This document shows positions 1 to 9,400 of a stretch of DNA of 49,327 bases, one piece after another. How positions within the stretch are numbered: position 1 is the first letter of the stretch; each line of letters opens with the position of its first letter. A program made the position numbers and the translations under genes. This DNA comes from Clostridia bacterium (GTDB lineage: Bacteria; Bacillota; Clostridia; Oscillospirales; RGIG8002): the NCBI GenBank assembly GCA_017620395.1, contig JAFZQJ010000018.1, positions 66,016 through 115,342 of the forward strand. Reading direction: 5' to 3'. Below the pieces are notes generated by a model. The model was not told the DNA's origin and made no database searches. It saw only the letters and a program-made list of their open reading frames with translations.

Positions 1-1785
1 GACAGCGCCGCCGGAAGTAAGCGACCAGCCGCCGAAGGTGTAGCCTTCTTTGGTGTATTCGCAGGCGGGGAGTTCAACGACCTGACCCTTGCTGAGGTTC
101 TTGATCGGGTTCATAAGCCCGTAACCGCCGCCGGTGCTGAACAGGATCGCCTTCGGCTTGGGATCGGGATCGACCGGAGGATCTTCCGGGTCGGATCCGG
201 AGCCGGAGTCGTCCGTCCAGATCGCGTAGAGTACGACGGACTTCACGCCGATGGTGAACTCGGCCTCGTCGGCGTATTCGACCTCGCCGTCAGCCGCGGT
301 GGACCAGCCGGCGAAGGTCTTGCCTTCGCAGACGTAGGCAACCTTGTCGAGGTTGATGGTCTCGTTGACGTTCAGCTTGTGGGGAGTCATAAGACCGGTG
401 CCTCCGTTGGGGCTGTAGATAACGGCGATATTGTTCTGCTTCCAGACCGCGAACAGCGCGAGATCGGAGTCAAGGGTGACTTCAGCCTTGTCGGCGTAGA
501 CGACTTCGCCTTCGGCGGAGGTCGCCCAGCCCTGGAACTTGAAGCCGCCGCGGGTAAACTCGTTGGCGTTCAGCGCGGTAGCGACACCGGTTTCGACTTC
601 CTGATCGGCCATCTCGCCGTCGCCGCCGTTGGCGTTGAAGGTGACGGTCGCCACGAGCTGCTTCCAGACCGCGTAAAGCTTGAGGTCGGAGTCGGTGAGC
701 GTGACTTCAGCCTTGTCGGCGTAGACGACTTCGCCGTCGGCGGAGGTCGCCCATCCGATGAACTCGCTGCCCGCTAAGATGAACTCGTTGGCGTTCAGCG
801 CGGTAGCGACGCCGGCTTCGACTTCCTGATCGGCCATTTCGCCGTCGCCGCCGTTGGCGTTGAAGGTAACGACGAATTTATCGGCGTCGGCCCAGATGGC
901 GTAGAGCGGAAGCTCCGCTTCGTCGCCGGTGAGGGTTATCGGCTCGGTGCCGTCGTAGACGACGGGACCGTCGGGGCTGGTGCCCCAGCCGACGAATCTG
1001 CTGCCGGGCTTGTCGAATTCGGGGGCCGGAAGCTCGGTGGGTTCGCCGGCGTTGATAACGACGGGATCCATATCGCCTTCGCCGCCGTTGGGATCAAAGG
1101 TAACGGTGGTGGTGAGCTGCTCCCAGAGGGCGAATATCTCATCGCCGTACTGAGTCATGAGCAGATCGCTGCCGATGGCTGCGCCGTCTTCGGTCTCGGA
1201 CCAGCCGGCGAGCTTATAATACTCTCTGGTCACGTACTCGCCGTCGCCGAGCTCGTCAAGGATGCTGAAGCCGAGTCTGGCCTGCAGCTCGTCCTCGCCC
1301 GTCAGCGTGCCGCCGTTGGGGTTGAGCTTGAGCGCGGTGGTGACGTAGGCGTACACCCAGTCGTTCTCGTCGCCTCTGTTGGTGACCTGAACGCCGAGGA
1401 CGCATTTGCCGTTAAGCTTGAGAGGAGTGAGCGGAAGCTCCTTGGCAAGCGCTTCGCCGGACAGTATGTCGGAAGCGTAGAAGCCCTTTGAGGTAACCTG
1501 AGCGTTCTGCCTGCCGTTCGTGGGGTCGGAGATGTCGTCGACGTTCTGGTAGACGTAGAACATGACGTATTCTTCTTCGCCGATGTTCTGCGCCTTCGCG
1601 TTGGCGGCAATAGTTCCGACCTCGGCGCCGTCAGCGTAGGTGTAGACCGCGCTGAGCTCCGAGACGGACTCGGAGGTCGGCACGGTATCGGCCGCGGCGA
1701 AAACCACCGCGCCGAAAAGCACCGACAGAGCTATGCACGCCGAGAGGAAGAACGAGGCAAGTCTTTTGCCTGTTTTCATTTTCAT
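1..1785 (-). CDS. Exported InlB B-repeat (Listeria-Bacteroides repeat) protein, C-terminus beyond window
   Basis: The frame is open from the ATG at 1785 to the left edge of the window (595 codons), so the C-terminus is missing. The start is set by GAGGAGGT five bases upstream. Residues 1-27 form a Sec signal peptide (MKMKTGKRL, a hydrophobic stretch, then AAA). A unique domain of about 120 residues follows. From about residue 150 there are six consecutive InlB B-type repeats, each with an N.NGG-type turn (NPNGG, DPNGG, NANGG twice, SPNGG, STGGG), then G(Y/F/S).F.GW and a closing Y.(V/I)W strand. In this family such repeats form extended beta-grasp stalks on surface proteins. The gene starts 16 bases after the stop of the upstream repeat gene, so the two are almost certainly co-transcribed. 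Whether it ends in a sortase signal or another anchor cannot be seen. Confidence 0.85.
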   Translation of the reverse strand, partial: MKMKTGKRLASFFLSACIALSVLFGAVVFAAADTVPTSESVSELSAVYTYADGAEVGTIAANAKAQNIGEEEYVMFYVYQNVDDISDPTNGRQNAQVTSKGFYASDILSGEALAKELPLTPLKLNGKCVLGVQVTNRGDENDWVYAYVTTALKLNPNGGTLTGEDELQARLGFSILDELGDGEYVTREYYKLAGWSETEDGAAIGSDLLMTQYGDEIFALWEQLTTTVTFDPNGGEGDMDPVVINAGEPTELPAPEFDKPGSRFVGWGTSPDGPVVYDGTEPITLTGDEAELPLYAIWADADKFVVTFNANGGDGEMADQEVEAGVATALNANEFILAGSEFIGWATSADGEVVYADKAEVTLTDSDLKLYAVWKQLVATVTFNANGGDGEMADQEVETGVATALNANEFTRGGFKFQGWATSAEGEVVYADKAEVTLDSDLALFAVWKQNNIAVIYSPNGGTGLMTPHKLNVNETINLDKVAYVCEGKTFAGWSTAADGEVEYADEAEFTIGVKSVVLYAIWTDDSGSGSDPEDPPVDPDPKPKAILFSTGGGYGLMNPIKNLSKGQVVELPACEYTKEGYTFGGWSLTSGGAV

Positions 1786-1801
1786 TGCGTACCTCCTCGA
1801 A

Positions 1802-4800
1802 TTAAGCAACCTGGATGCCGGATTCGATGTCGATCCAGTTCAGCGAACCGGAGAGATCAACCTCGTCGTATACGATGTACATATCGACGTACTCGAAGGT
1901 GTTGGAGTTGAGGATCAGGGAAACGTCAGCCTTGGCTTCGCCCTTCTCGACGTAGACGGGGACGTAGAACAGAACGGTGGAACCGTCCTTCAGCTGAGCG
2001 GCGGCGATGACGTAAACGTCACGGTCCATATACCCGGCGTCGTTCTTGACGACCTCAATCTTGACTTCCTTGAAGCCGATGCCGTAGGCGGAATCGGTCA
2101 CGGTGTGTTCGCCGAAGGTGTAGTCGGCGAGCGGGTTCTGCTCGTAGACGGCGAAGTATTCGGCGTCCGCGGTGATATTGGTGAAGTCGGTGACGGCTTC
2201 GCCGGTGCCCTCGGCGTTGTCGTACCAGCCGAGGAATCTGTAAGCGTAGCGGTCGGTGTCCGCGGGAGCGGTGACGCTGCCGCCTTCGGCGACTACGTTA
2301 GCAACGCTGACGGCGTCGTCGCCGTGGAAGTAGTTGAACCTCACGGTGTAGAGGACGGGTTCCTGCGTGCCGGCGACGTTGACGCTGATATAAACGTCGG
2401 ACTTGATGTTTTCGACGGTGTAAAGACCGGAAGCGTCGGGAGTGAGCGTCTCGCCGTTGGCGGTGACGACGGCGTTCTCGCCGTCGACTCCGTCAGCGTA
2501 CTCGACCGTGAAGGCGTAGCTGCCGTCGTACTTGACGGTGGTGTCATAGCCGTCGGCGGTCTTCACTTCGTAATCGACGGAGGTCGGAAGCGTGACGGTG
2601 TAGGTCTTCTCGGTCCATGTGGCAGTCAGCTCGATGTCGGCGGTGACTTCAGCGGAGAAGTCGTACGCGGCGCCGTTCAGCTGCCAGCCTGCGAAGTCGT
2701 AGCCTTCCTTCTCGGGAGCAGCGGGCTCGACGGCCTTGCCGCCCTTGATGACGGTCTGCGAAGCGACGTCGCTGCCGCCGTCGGAGTTGAAGGAAACGGT
2801 GCAGCTCGCGAATTCATAAACCGCGAACAGATCGATATCGCCGGTCACCGCGGTCTCGAAGTCGTACTCAGCGGCTCCGAGGTACCAGGCGACGAAGGCG
2901 TGACCGTCGGGAAGGTTGTCGGCGGCGTTGTCTTTGCCCCAGACGGCCTTCTCGCCGTACTCAACCTCTTCGTTCTTGACAACGGCGAGCTCGCCGTCGA
3001 CGTAGGCGTAGTAGTTGACGTTGTTGACTATCTTCGTGAGGTAGTAGTCGACGAAGACGTCGCCGTCGGGAACGACGAAGAGTATCGCGAGGTCGTTCAG
3101 ACGGATGAAATCAAGAGGCTCGCCGAACGCGCCGTCCATGGCGGTGACGTAGAGCTCGGAGACTTCATAGCCCTCGGGAACGGTGCTGAGGGAGATCCAG
3201 TTGTCGCCGGGTCTGACGTTCCACTCGGCGGTCAGATCGTCGAGGACCTCGGTCTCGTTGACGATGTATCTCTCGGTGACGGTGTAGGCGTTTCTGCGCC
3301 ACACGATCGTGACGTCAACGTCTGCTTCGGGCTGCGTGAAGGTGAGCGTCGTATCGCCGACAAGCGCGGCGTCGATAAATTCATGGAAAGGAGCAATTTC
3401 CGCAACGATGTAATACTCAGCGATCATGTAGTCCGCGCCCGGAGCTTCGAGCGTGACGGATGTTTCGGAACCCGCGGGATTGTTGTTGATCTCGCGGCTG
3501 CTGATGAGGAGGCCGCTCTCGTCGACGTTGGAAACCGTTACTTTGAACATATTGGCCTTCCAATCGATGTTGACGATGACGTCGTCCTCGGGCATTTCAA
3601 AGGAGTAGACGTTCTCGCCGACGGCGACAAGATCGTACGAGACGGTTTCGTCGGCGGCGCTGACGGCGGTGATCTCATTGATCACGTAGCCGTCTTCGTA
3701 TCCGGCGGGAGCGGTCGCGATGATGATCGCGGTGGTGCCGGCGTCGGTGGGAACGGTTTCGGTCTCGATCACCTGGCCGTTGACGAGGTCGTTGATCGTG
3801 ACGTTGAAGGTGATCTTCTTGAGCACGACGGTGACGTCAACGTCAGCCTCGGGCATCGTGAAGTAGTAGGCGCCGGCGAGGTTGCCGACGTTCAGAACCT
3901 CGACGAAGAGACCGTTCACGGCGGTGGTGGCGATGACGTCTTCAACGGCGTAGCCGTCGGGAACGTCGATCGCGAAGATGTGCTTGTCGCCGACCATAAC
4001 GCCGGTGTCGGTCCACTCGGCGACGACGTCGGTTCCGTCATAGGACGCGTAGTTCACGTCGAAGAGCACGGACTTGTAAATGATGACGACGTCGACCTTA
4101 GCGGCGGGCATCGTGAAGGAGTAGGATCCGTTGCCGAGATCCTCGACGTCGATCACCTCAACGAAGGTATCGCTGATGGTGGCGAGCGCGAAGACGTCTT
4201 CGACGGCGTATCCGGCGGGAGCGTTACCCGCAAAGACGAAGGTCGAACCGACGGCGATGTCCTCGACCGTCCACTGATCGGCGATCTCGCTTCCCTTGTA
4301 GGAAACGAAGTCGATGTCGAACAGAGTCGCGGTGAAGTCGACCGTGAGGGTGACGTTGCCTTCCGGCATATCGAAGTAGTAAGCGCCGGCGATGGAATCG
4401 AGCGCGAAGACTTCGACGAACGCGTCGCCGGTCTCATAGGTGCCGAAAATCTCGCTTACGGCGTAGCCCTGAGGCGCTTCGACGGTGAAGATGACCTTAT
4501 CGCCGACGTTGGCGGAGTCGGGGCCGACGTAGTAATCGGTATCGTCAACCGTGCCGTCCTCGAAAACGTTCACGGCGGTAATGGTGAACTGCGACTTGGC
4601 ATAGACCAGGCAGATCTTGACTTCGCCCTCGGGCATATCGAAGTAATACGCGCCGGCGATGGAGTCGATCGGGAACACTTCGACGAACGCGGTTCCCGCG
4701 GTCATAACGCCGTAGATTTCCTTGAGGGTATAGCCGTCGGGATTGGCGACGGTGAAGAACACTCTCTCGCCGACAACGGCGGTGTCGGCGCCGTCGTAAT

Positions 4801-5806
4801 AAACGGTGTCGTCATCGTTGCCGTCCTCGAAGATATTCGCGGAGGTAATGCCGTATTCGGTGTTGCTGTAGATCAGGTGAACGGTGACGGGCGCGTCGGG
4901 CATTACGAAGGAGTAAGCGCCGGCGATCTCCTCAAGTTCAACGACCTCGACGAAGTCCATTCCGGCTCCGGCGGTGACGAATACTTCGGGCGCACTGTAG
5001 CCGTTGATCTCGGCGCCGTAGAAGACTACGGTCTCACCGGGATCCGCGGTGGCGGGTCCGTTGTAATAGGTCTCCGGATCGGCGCTCTCGGCTCCGTCAA
5101 ACAGCGCGACGGGAGTGATGTCGTGCCTGTTGGCGGTGTAGACGACGTTGATGGTTATCGGCTGATCGGGCATCGTCAGTCTGTAGCTGTTCGCGCCGAT
5201 GTTCTCGATCGGGAGATCGAGCAGGGTCGCGAAGGACGTGCCGGCGTAACCGAGAACGTAGATGGTATCGACGGCGTATCCCGCCTTGGGATCGACGTTG
5301 AAGACAACGGCGTCGCCCGCGGCTATCTCATCGTCGATGATGACCTGATAGTCCGCGTCGTCGCTGTGTCCGCCGTCATAAATGTGGTTGACGACGGCGC
5401 TGTTAAGTATGCAGCGGTAGATGACGTTCATCTCGAGGTCGTAGTCAGGCATCGTGATGTGATAAACGCCCTGAACGGGATTATCATACTGAAGGTCTTC
5501 TACGAACAGCGAGAAGTCGGCTCCGCTGGGAGTCGTAAAGTAAACGTCCTCGATGATGTAGCCCTGCGGAGCGATGACCGTTACGAGAGGAGTCTCCCCC
5601 TCCTCGTAGGAGCCGTAAAGCTCGTCATACGAGTTGGCGGCGTTGTAGCCGTCGCTGAAAATGTGGTTGATGGTTATACCGTGCTGCCCAGCGGCGCTCG
5701 CGGTGAGCGCGACAGGTGAAATCACCAGAGTGCTGAGCAGGAGCATAACAACTAAGCATGAAGACAGTATTGAAGTCAATACTTTTTTGGTGTTAGAACT
5801 CTTCAA
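1802..5806 (-). CDS. Exported 1334-aa protein with about ten divergent InlB-type repeats and two classical B-repeats
   Basis: The start is TTG at 5806, with AAAGGAG eight bases upstream; no better in-frame ATG exists. Residues 1-39 are a signal peptide (MKSSNTKKVL, long hydrophobic core, ending ASA). From about residue 42 to 860 there are about ten units of 80-85 residues. Each has a leading strand (FTITAVNVFEDG type), a GD.V.F/GE.V.F turn, an aromatic GY.(V/I) strand and a closing YxFxMPEA.V.(I/V) strand, which is the pattern of the divergent InlB repeat (Flg_new_2-like). Two classical Listeria-Bacteroides repeats follow (FNSDGG...GYDFAGW at about 970 and a degenerate copy at about 1140-1220). 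A C-terminal beta-rich domain of about 100 residues ends the protein, with no visible LPXTG or membrane helix. The likely role is a surface stalk or adhesin; this is inference. It is transcribed from the promoter at 6157-6186 through a leader of about 340 nt and is coupled to the next gene. Confidence 0.88.
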   Translation of the reverse strand: MKSSNTKKVLTSILSSCLVVMLLLSTLVISPVALTASAAGQHGITINHIFSDGYNAANSYDELYGSYEEGETPLVTVIAPQGYIIEDVYFTTPSGADFSLFVEDLQYDNPVQGVYHITMPDYDLEMNVIYRCILNSAVVNHIYDGGHSDDADYQVIIDDEIAAGDAVVFNVDPKAGYAVDTIYVLGYAGTSFATLLDLPIENIGANSYRLTMPDQPITINVVYTANRHDITPVALFDGAESADPETYYNGPATADPGETVVFYGAEINGYSAPEVFVTAGAGMDFVEVVELEEIAGAYSFVMPDAPVTVHLIYSNTEYGITSANIFEDGNDDDTVYYDGADTAVVGERVFFTVANPDGYTLKEIYGVMTAGTAFVEVFPIDSIAGAYYFDMPEGEVKICLVYAKSQFTITAVNVFEDGTVDDTDYYVGPDSANVGDKVIFTVEAPQGYAVSEIFGTYETGDAFVEVFALDSIAGAYYFDMPEGNVTLTVDFTATLFDIDFVSYKGSEIADQWTVEDIAVGSTFVFAGNAPAGYAVEDVFALATISDTFVEVIDVEDLGNGSYSFTMPAAKVDVVIIYKSVLFDVNYASYDGTDVVAEWTDTGVMVGDKHIFAIDVPDGYAVEDVIATTAVNGLFVEVLNVGNLAGAYYFTMPEADVDVTVVLKKITFNVTINDLVNGQVIETETVPTDAGTTAIIIATAPAGYEDGYVINEITAVSAADETVSYDLVAVGENVYSFEMPEDDVIVNIDWKANMFKVTVSNVDESGLLISSREINNNPAGSETSVTLEAPGADYMIAEYYIVAEIAPFHEFIDAALVGDTTLTFTQPEADVDVTIVWRRNAYTVTERYIVNETEVLDDLTAEWNVRPGDNWISLSTVPEGYEVSELYVTAMDGAFGEPLDFIRLNDLAILFVVPDGDVFVDYYLTKIVNNVNYYAYVDGELAVVKNEEVEYGEKAVWGKDNAADNLPDGHAFVAWYLGAAEYDFETAVTGDIDLFAVYEFASCTVSFNSDGGSDVASQTVIKGGKAVEPAAPEKEGYDFAGWQLNGAAYDFSAEVTADIELTATWTEKTYTVTLPTSVDYEVKTADGYDTTVKYDGSYAFTVEYADGVDGENAVVTANGETLTPDASGLYTVENIKSDVYISVNVAGTQEPVLYTVRFNYFHGDDAVSVANVVAEGGSVTAPADTDRYAYRFLGWYDNAEGTGEAVTDFTNITADAEYFAVYEQNPLADYTFGEHTVTDSAYGIGFKEVKIEVVKNDAGYMDRDVYVIAAAQLKDGSTVLFYVPVYVEKGEAKADVSLILNSNTFEYVDMYIVYDEVDLSGSLNWIDIESGIQVA

Positions 5807-5808
5807 TG

Positions 5809-5934
5809 TTAGTGCTCCTTTCCAATAGTTGTTGTGTAATCAAAACCCGGCAGTAAGCATGACGTCGGCAGTGCCGCCTCTATCATGCCGAAAGCAGGTA
5901 AGATAACCGAAGTTTGCGCGAAAGATGCTTTCAT
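5809..5934 (-). CDS. Putative 41-codon leader ORF preceding the repeat-protein gene
   Basis: Within the long leader, AGAGGAG sits seven bases before an ATG at 5934 that opens a 41-codon frame beginning MKASFAQTSV and ending TIGKEH. The TAA stop lies two bases before the TTG start of the 1334-aa protein, and the ribosome site of that gene lies inside the last codons of the small ORF. This is the arrangement expected for translational coupling. A leader ORF of the same length is found before the gene starting at 11166. The peptide sequences are not alike, so conservation of position and length, not of sequence, is the argument. It could be a chance frame. Confidence 0.42.
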   Translation of the reverse strand: MKASFAQTSVILPAFGMIEAALPTSCLLPGFDYTTTIGKEH

Positions 5935-6139
5935 TCTGTCACTCCTCTTTGCGGTCGAAAAGACCGGTCAAATGAATCGACGGCGTCTCTCTCGTAGACG
6001 AGTGAATACGCGGCGTCCCCTCCTGCGCCCGTCGAACGCGGGGGCGCGGCGCTTGTCCGGCGGAAAAACTCCGCGCGCTTTTTCACAGTACGCAAAGCGA
6101 GCGCTTCGGGACACTTTTCCACCCGGAAACACTATCACC

Positions 6140-6186
6140 CGTATATATACGATTGTATTATAGCAATCAGATGCCGATTTTGTCAA
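6140..6186 (-). promoter_or_regulatory. Sigma-A promoter with CGTATATATACG palindrome at the expected start site; long leader downstream
   Basis: On the minus strand, TTGACA (6181-6186) and TATAAT (6157-6162) are separated by 18 bases. The perfect palindrome CGTATATATACG (6140-6151) begins five bases after the -10 and covers the predicted start of transcription. The same -10, ACAA, palindrome block occurs at 11418-11464, which suggests a shared operator. The predicted leader to the TTG at 5806 is about 340 nt, unusually long, and apart from the leader ORF at 5809-5934 I see no known riboswitch in it. Confidence 0.8.
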
Positions 6187-6371
6187 GGGTTTTGTGAAAA
6201 AAGCGCAAAAAAATATAATGGAAATGTGATAAGTTTATCCGATCGGCGGGCCGGGACTTTCTACATAATAAATATACGTTCCGCGTGACCGGCGCGCCCG
6301 TTCTCCCCCGCCGCGCACGCTTGCGCCTTTCCCGCCGCGCCCCGCGTGAAACGGCGCGGTATCACAAACGC

Positions 6372-6406
6372 AAAAACGCGGAGCCGTCCGAAGACGACTC
6401 CGCGTT
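6372..6406 (-). terminator. Rho-independent terminator of the 1564-aa protein gene
   Basis: A 12-bp stem (6377-6388 with 6393-6404, one G-U-type mismatch, four-base loop) is followed on the minus strand by TTTTT. It lies about 65 bases after the stop at 6472. The same hairpin sequence, with a three-base loop, terminates the next paralogue at 11823-11854. The stretch 6190-6370 between it and the promoter below shows nothing else I can name. Confidence 0.85.
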
Positions 6407-6471
6407 CAGCGGTATTATTTACATATTACCTGTGCGGTCGGCTCGCGCCTCCCGCTTGTCGCGGCGCAAAC

Positions 6472-9400
6472 TCAGAGCTTGACGCCGGTGACGGTGAGGA
6501 TGCCTGCGGCGTCGACGGTGCCTTCATAGTTGACGGGCTTGCCGTCGATGAAGAACCACGCGCTGACGGTCTGGCCGGCGCGGGAGGTTCCGACGTAGGA
6601 GGTGACCGTCAGGTCGCCGTCGTAAACGTCGTCGATCTCTTCGCCGTTGACGGTGAAGCTGAAGCTCTTGAAGAGGACCAGCTTCGGCAGGCCGGAGTTG
6701 TCCTTGCCGGAGGCACGGAGCAGAGCCAGATACGCGGGCTCCTTGTGGGTGATTTCGGTCACGTGCATCTCGACGTTCTGCATGAACTCGCCGGTGACGA
6801 CGAGGTCGGTGTTGGTGTCCTCATCCTCGAGGGAGGCGGGCTCATACGGAGCGGGATTGACGGTCAGGACGACTCTCGCTTCGATGATCTCGTAGAGATC
6901 GATGAAGTTGGCGTCCGGAGTGAAGACGACGTCAAACGCGCTGCCGGTCTGGCTGGAGAGCGGCTGAGCGTCCGGAGTTACCCAGGACCAGGTGCCGGTC
7001 ACGATGCCGGTGTCCGCGCCGGAGAGGACGGAGTCGCCGACGGTCTGCGGATACTGGATCGCGGAGGCGGTGGGCAGCGTGTAGCCCTTGATGACGCCCT
7101 TGCCGATGGTTCCGGTAGGATCGGAAGCGACGGTGTCGAGCGCGTTGTCGGAAACGACGACCGCGTAGACGAAGGAGCCGATGTCGGCGGCGGCGATCGT
7201 GTAGGTCTCGCCGGTGCCGACGGTTTCGCCCGCTTCGTTGCGCCACTCGATGGCGTAAACGCCGCCGAGATATTCGGGAACGTCGGTGACCGTGGCGGTC
7301 AGGACTTCGTCGTATCTCTCGGTGCCGCTGATGGTGACGACAGTGCCGGCGACGGAGCCCTTCGCGGTGGTGATTTCAACCGCGACGGAAACGTCGGAAG
7401 CGATGTGATCGTCATTCTCGGCGATGTAGGCGCTGATCGCGTAGGCGGTGTTCGGGAGCAGGCCGGTGAAGACGTTGCTGTCCTGCCACTCGCCGTCGTT
7501 CAGCTTATACTTGGCTCCCGTGATGGGGGTAACGGTGATGGAGGTATCGGTGGTCTCGGCCATCTCGACGACAGGAGTCTCGGGCTTGTCGATGATCCTC
7601 TGGAGGACCTTCGCGGCGGCGGCGATATCGGTCGCGGCCGCATCGAGGTCGTAGTAAGCGTCAACGCCGGCGGCGATTTCGGTCGCCCACAGGGTCGCGT
7701 CGATCGCCTTGACGGCGTCGATGTTCGCCTTAAGAGCGGAACGGTCGACAGCGTCGAACTTATCGTTGACTTCCTTGACAGCGGCGGTCGCTTCGAGTAC
7801 GTCATCCTGATCAACGGAGCTCTTGGCGGCTTCGGCTTCGGCGATGAGATCGGCGTACTTGTTATCGAAGTCGTAGCCCTGAAGCTTCGTAATCTCGGTT
7901 TCAAGAGCGGTGACGTCGGCCTGAGTCGGGGCGACGATCGTCTTGTAGCCGCGGAGGTCGGAAACGGCGACCGTGGTGCCGTTCTCGGCGCCGTAGGCTT
8001 CGATGATGAAGACGATAACGTTCTCAAGCTCGGTCTGCGCGAACTTCGCGGACCAGAAGGCCGCCTCGAAGTAGCTGAACGGAATGTTGATATAGCCGTC
8101 CGCGGCAACGTATTCGGGCTTGATCTTCATCGCGTACATTTCTCTGTGGCCGGAGAAAGGAGCGCTCGGAGCGCAGTTGGAGAGACCGATAAGGATTCTC
8201 TCAACGGGCTTATCCGCCTCGAGCTTGAAGCGGATACCTTCCGCCTTGGAAAGTCCGGCGACGTTGAGCGCCGGGAAAGCGCCGTTTTCATCAGGCTGCA
8301 GGGTCTGACTGCGGTCCATGTTCTTCCAGCCCATGGCCTTGCCGGTGAAGTCGGCGGTCGCGGTCATGGAGAGGTTGCCGTCAGCAGCAAAGGTGGTGTT
8401 TCTGGAGAAGTCGCCGGCGTTCCAGGCGCCGTTGACGTTAAGTCCTTCGCCGATGGAGTCGCACAGCTTGTCGCTGTTCGCGGTAACGGTGGCGTTGACG
8501 TCGTCGGTGGTCCAGCCTTCCATCAGGTTGCCGGTAACGGTCTTGACGTTGGCGGGAACGAGGTTCGCCTTGGCGGCGGCAGCGGCGTCAACGTCGAGCG
8601 CCGCGGCGGCCTGAGCAAGAGGAGCCCAGCTCTCGGGAGTATAGTTGTACTCCCAATAGTTGCCGATAATGGCCTCCTTGATGCAGCCGTTGATGATGTC
8701 GGTCTGCGCGTCGACTTCGCTCTGGAAAGCGGCGTATTCGTCATAGACTGCCTGCGCCGCGGCGAGCTGAGAGGCGTATGCGGTGGAGTTGAGGCCGGTC
8801 AGCGTCGCGATAGCTTCGCCGAGAGCGGTCTTGTCAGCGGGCCCCGTTCTGAACAGCTGCATATCGGACAGATACAGCGCACCGCCGTTATAGCTACTGG
8901 AAGAGTTGAAGTTGCTGGTCTGGACAATGAGCTTGATATTGTCGTAAATCCAGCTGTAGCCGCCGTACTTCTCGAAGAACTTCGTGCTGGAACTCCAGCC
9001 GCTTACGAAATCCTTGAAGTAGAAGTAGTAATAACCGTCGTGATAGACAGCGGTATAGGCGTTGTCGGGATCATCGGGGTTATTCTCGAATGTCTTATCG
9101 GTGGCGTAAGGATAACTGGTGTTGTTCCAGGATTTCGCACCGGACCCGACGAGCATAAGCTGAACTATATGCTGCTTGGCGGAAGCCGCATTAAAGCTGG
9201 GCTTGTCGCCGTAAGAGTTCTGGATGGCGATCCTGATGCCGTCGAACGCATTCATCTTATTGACCGCCTTGTAGTCGCCGAAGATATCGCCGAGCTGGCT
9301 GACGGCGGCTCTGTCCGCGACGTTGGAGGAGGTGGAGAAGACCGCGGACCAGGAGTTCGGAGTGTTAGTGCCGAGCTCGAGCTTCAGCGCCTGAGTGGCC

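Noticed and set aside
5885..6163. Plus-strand frame of 92 codons in the leader of the 1334-aa gene
   Set aside because: It runs against the promoter and the leader ORF, has no ribosome site and is rich in Arg/Pro as expected of chance frames in GC-rich DNA.
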